This document shows, piece after piece, positions 13,485 through 14,162 of a stretch of DNA of 14,162 nucleotides. The notes beneath the pieces were generated by a model that was not told where the DNA came from, did no database searches, and saw only the letters and a program-made list of their open reading frames with translations. Position 1 is the stretch's first letter. Every line of letters begins with the position of its first letter. The stretch is from Actinobacteria bacterium 13_1_20CM_4_69_9 (GTDB lineage Bacteria > Actinomycetota > Thermoleophilia > Gaiellales > Gaiellaceae). Made by a program: the position numbers and the translations under genes. The DNA is taken from contig MNJC01000043.1 of NCBI GenBank assembly GCA_001920085.1, positions 1 to 14,162 on the forward strand, read 5' to 3'.

Positions 13485-13542
13485 GGAATCAGCACCACCA
13501 GGGAAGATCCCCACTACAGGCCTGATCAAGGGGGTTCCGCAG

Positions 13543-14162
13543 ATGCGCAGGGTGATTCTTTTCCTCGTCTCGGCGCTGGCGCTCGTGCTGGCCGCTCCGG
13601 CGACGTCGGCGACGGTGACGGTGACGATCAAACGCGCCGGCTTCGCGCCGAAGACCGTCAACATCAACCAGGACGACTCGGTGACCTGGACGAACCACGA
13701 CACGATCAACCACCAGGTCGTCGCGAACAACGGCTCGTACGCGTCGCCGATCCTCGGTCCGGGGAAGTCATGGACACGCAAATTCGCCAGCGGCGGCACG
13801 TCCCACTACCACGACAGCCTGCATCCGTCGCTGACGGGCACCGTCGTCGTGAAAGGCGCTCCGCCGCAGATCTCGCTGATGGCTTCGGCCCCGGTCGTGA
13901 AGTACGGCGCTCCGGTCATGCTCAGCGGGGTGGTCTCGAACAAGAAGTCGGGCGAGACGGTAACGCTCGTCCAGTTACCGTTTGGGCAGACGACGAAGCA
14001 GGTGATCGCAACGCTGCAGACGACGACGGGCGGCGCGTTCTCCTACTCCGTGACGCCGCAGGTGAACACCACGTACCAGGCACAGTGGCCGGGCAAGTCG
14101 GAGAGCTCCGTGACGGTGCAGGTGCAGCCGGCGATCAGGCTGCCCTTCGTCTCCAAGAGCGG
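13543..14162 (+). CDS. Secreted cupredoxin-like protein with altered copper site (3' partial)
   Basis: The ATG at 13543 is preceded by AAGGGGG (13528-13534) at a spacing of eight. The frame is open to the end of the window, 206 complete codons. Residues 1-23 are a signal peptide (RRVILFLVSALALVLAAPATSA). Residues 24-104 form a plastocyanin/azurin-like cupredoxin domain: IKRAGFAPKTVNINQDDSVTW, NHDTINHQVV with His57 as the first ligand position, and YHDSLHPSLTGTVVV at the C-terminal loop. In blue copper proteins this loop reads CxxHPxM. Here Cys is Asp91 and Met is Leu97, while His94 remains, so a true type 1 copper site is unlikely. From about residue 108 an Ig/FN3-like beta domain begins (VVKYGAPVMLSGVVSNKKSG, then GGAFSYSVTPQVNTTYQAQW). 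Its location outside the cell and beside an ECF sigma/anti-sigma pair suggests an envelope-stress or surface role, by inference. Confidence 0.78.
   Translation, partial: MRRVILFLVSALALVLAAPATSATVTVTIKRAGFAPKTVNINQDDSVTWTNHDTINHQVVANNGSYASPILGPGKSWTRKFASGGTSHYHDSLHPSLTGTVVVKGAPPQISLMASAPVVKYGAPVMLSGVVSNKKSGETVTLVQLPFGQTTKQVIATLQTTTGGAFSYSVTPQVNTTYQAQWPGKSESSVTVQVQPAIRLPFVSKS

Noticed and set aside
1..14162. CRISPR arrays, tRNA or rRNA genes, insertion sequences, phage or defence genes
   Set aside because: I saw no regularly spaced repeats, no cloverleaf-like or ribosomal sequence, no terminal inverted repeats with transposase motifs, and no nuclease or toxin-antitoxin signatures.

Overview
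The window is high-GC (roughly two thirds G+C or more), densely packed bacterial DNA. Codon use, the prevalence of GTG starts and the families present point to a deep-branching actinobacterium. These include a CitA-type citrate synthase 2, ThyX, an ECF sigma factor with an RskA-like anti-sigma factor, and secreted proteins resembling families I associate with Thermoleophilia. A soil Gaiellales/Solirubrobacterales-type organism is my best guess, by inference. No rRNA, tRNA, CRISPR array, phage gene or transposon is visible.

Layout. (1) 1-2483, + strand: hopanoid/isoprenoid genes, namely the radical SAM adenosyl-hopene transferase HpnH, a hopanoid-associated nucleoside phosphorylase (HpnG-like), IspH, and a divergent YjbQ/UPF0047 protein. 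(2) 2541-5292, + strand: three small unrecognised membrane proteins followed by a CopC-CopD copper fusion. (3) 5292-9180, + strand: an NAD-dependent epimerase, an ornithine cyclodeaminase-family protein, citrate synthase 2, and a kynureninase/class V aminotransferase. From ispH to the end of this block most neighbours overlap by a few bases (ATGA, TGATG, GTGA), so regions 1-3 may be one long co-transcribed unit. (4) 9177-10950: two paralogous secreted proteins of unknown function, divergently transcribed from a short AT-rich gap that holds a perfect 8-bp inverted repeat. (5) 10944-12168: a DUF72 protein divergent from ThyX. (6) 12165-14162: an ECF sigma/anti-sigma pair on the minus strand, divergent from a secreted cupredoxin-like protein that runs off the window. 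A candidate ECF promoter lies between them and points at the cupredoxin gene.

The strongest unexplained signal is a set of six places where conserved proteins lack an internal or terminal stretch. They are HpnH; the HpnG/IspH join; the ornithine cyclodeaminase, which lacks its Rossmann glycine motif; the citrate synthase/kynureninase join; one of the two secreted paralogs; and DUF72. Flanking sequence on both sides stays well conserved and largely stop-free. Some junctions shift the frame and some do not. Six fresh deletions of this kind in 14 kb look more like consensus or assembly loss than natural gene decay, but the sequence alone cannot decide. I did not find a convincing defence system or other multi-gene novelty. 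The best biological leads are the secreted paralog pair with its shared palindrome, the sigma/anti-sigma/cupredoxin module, and the histidine-rich membrane proteins beside CopCD.
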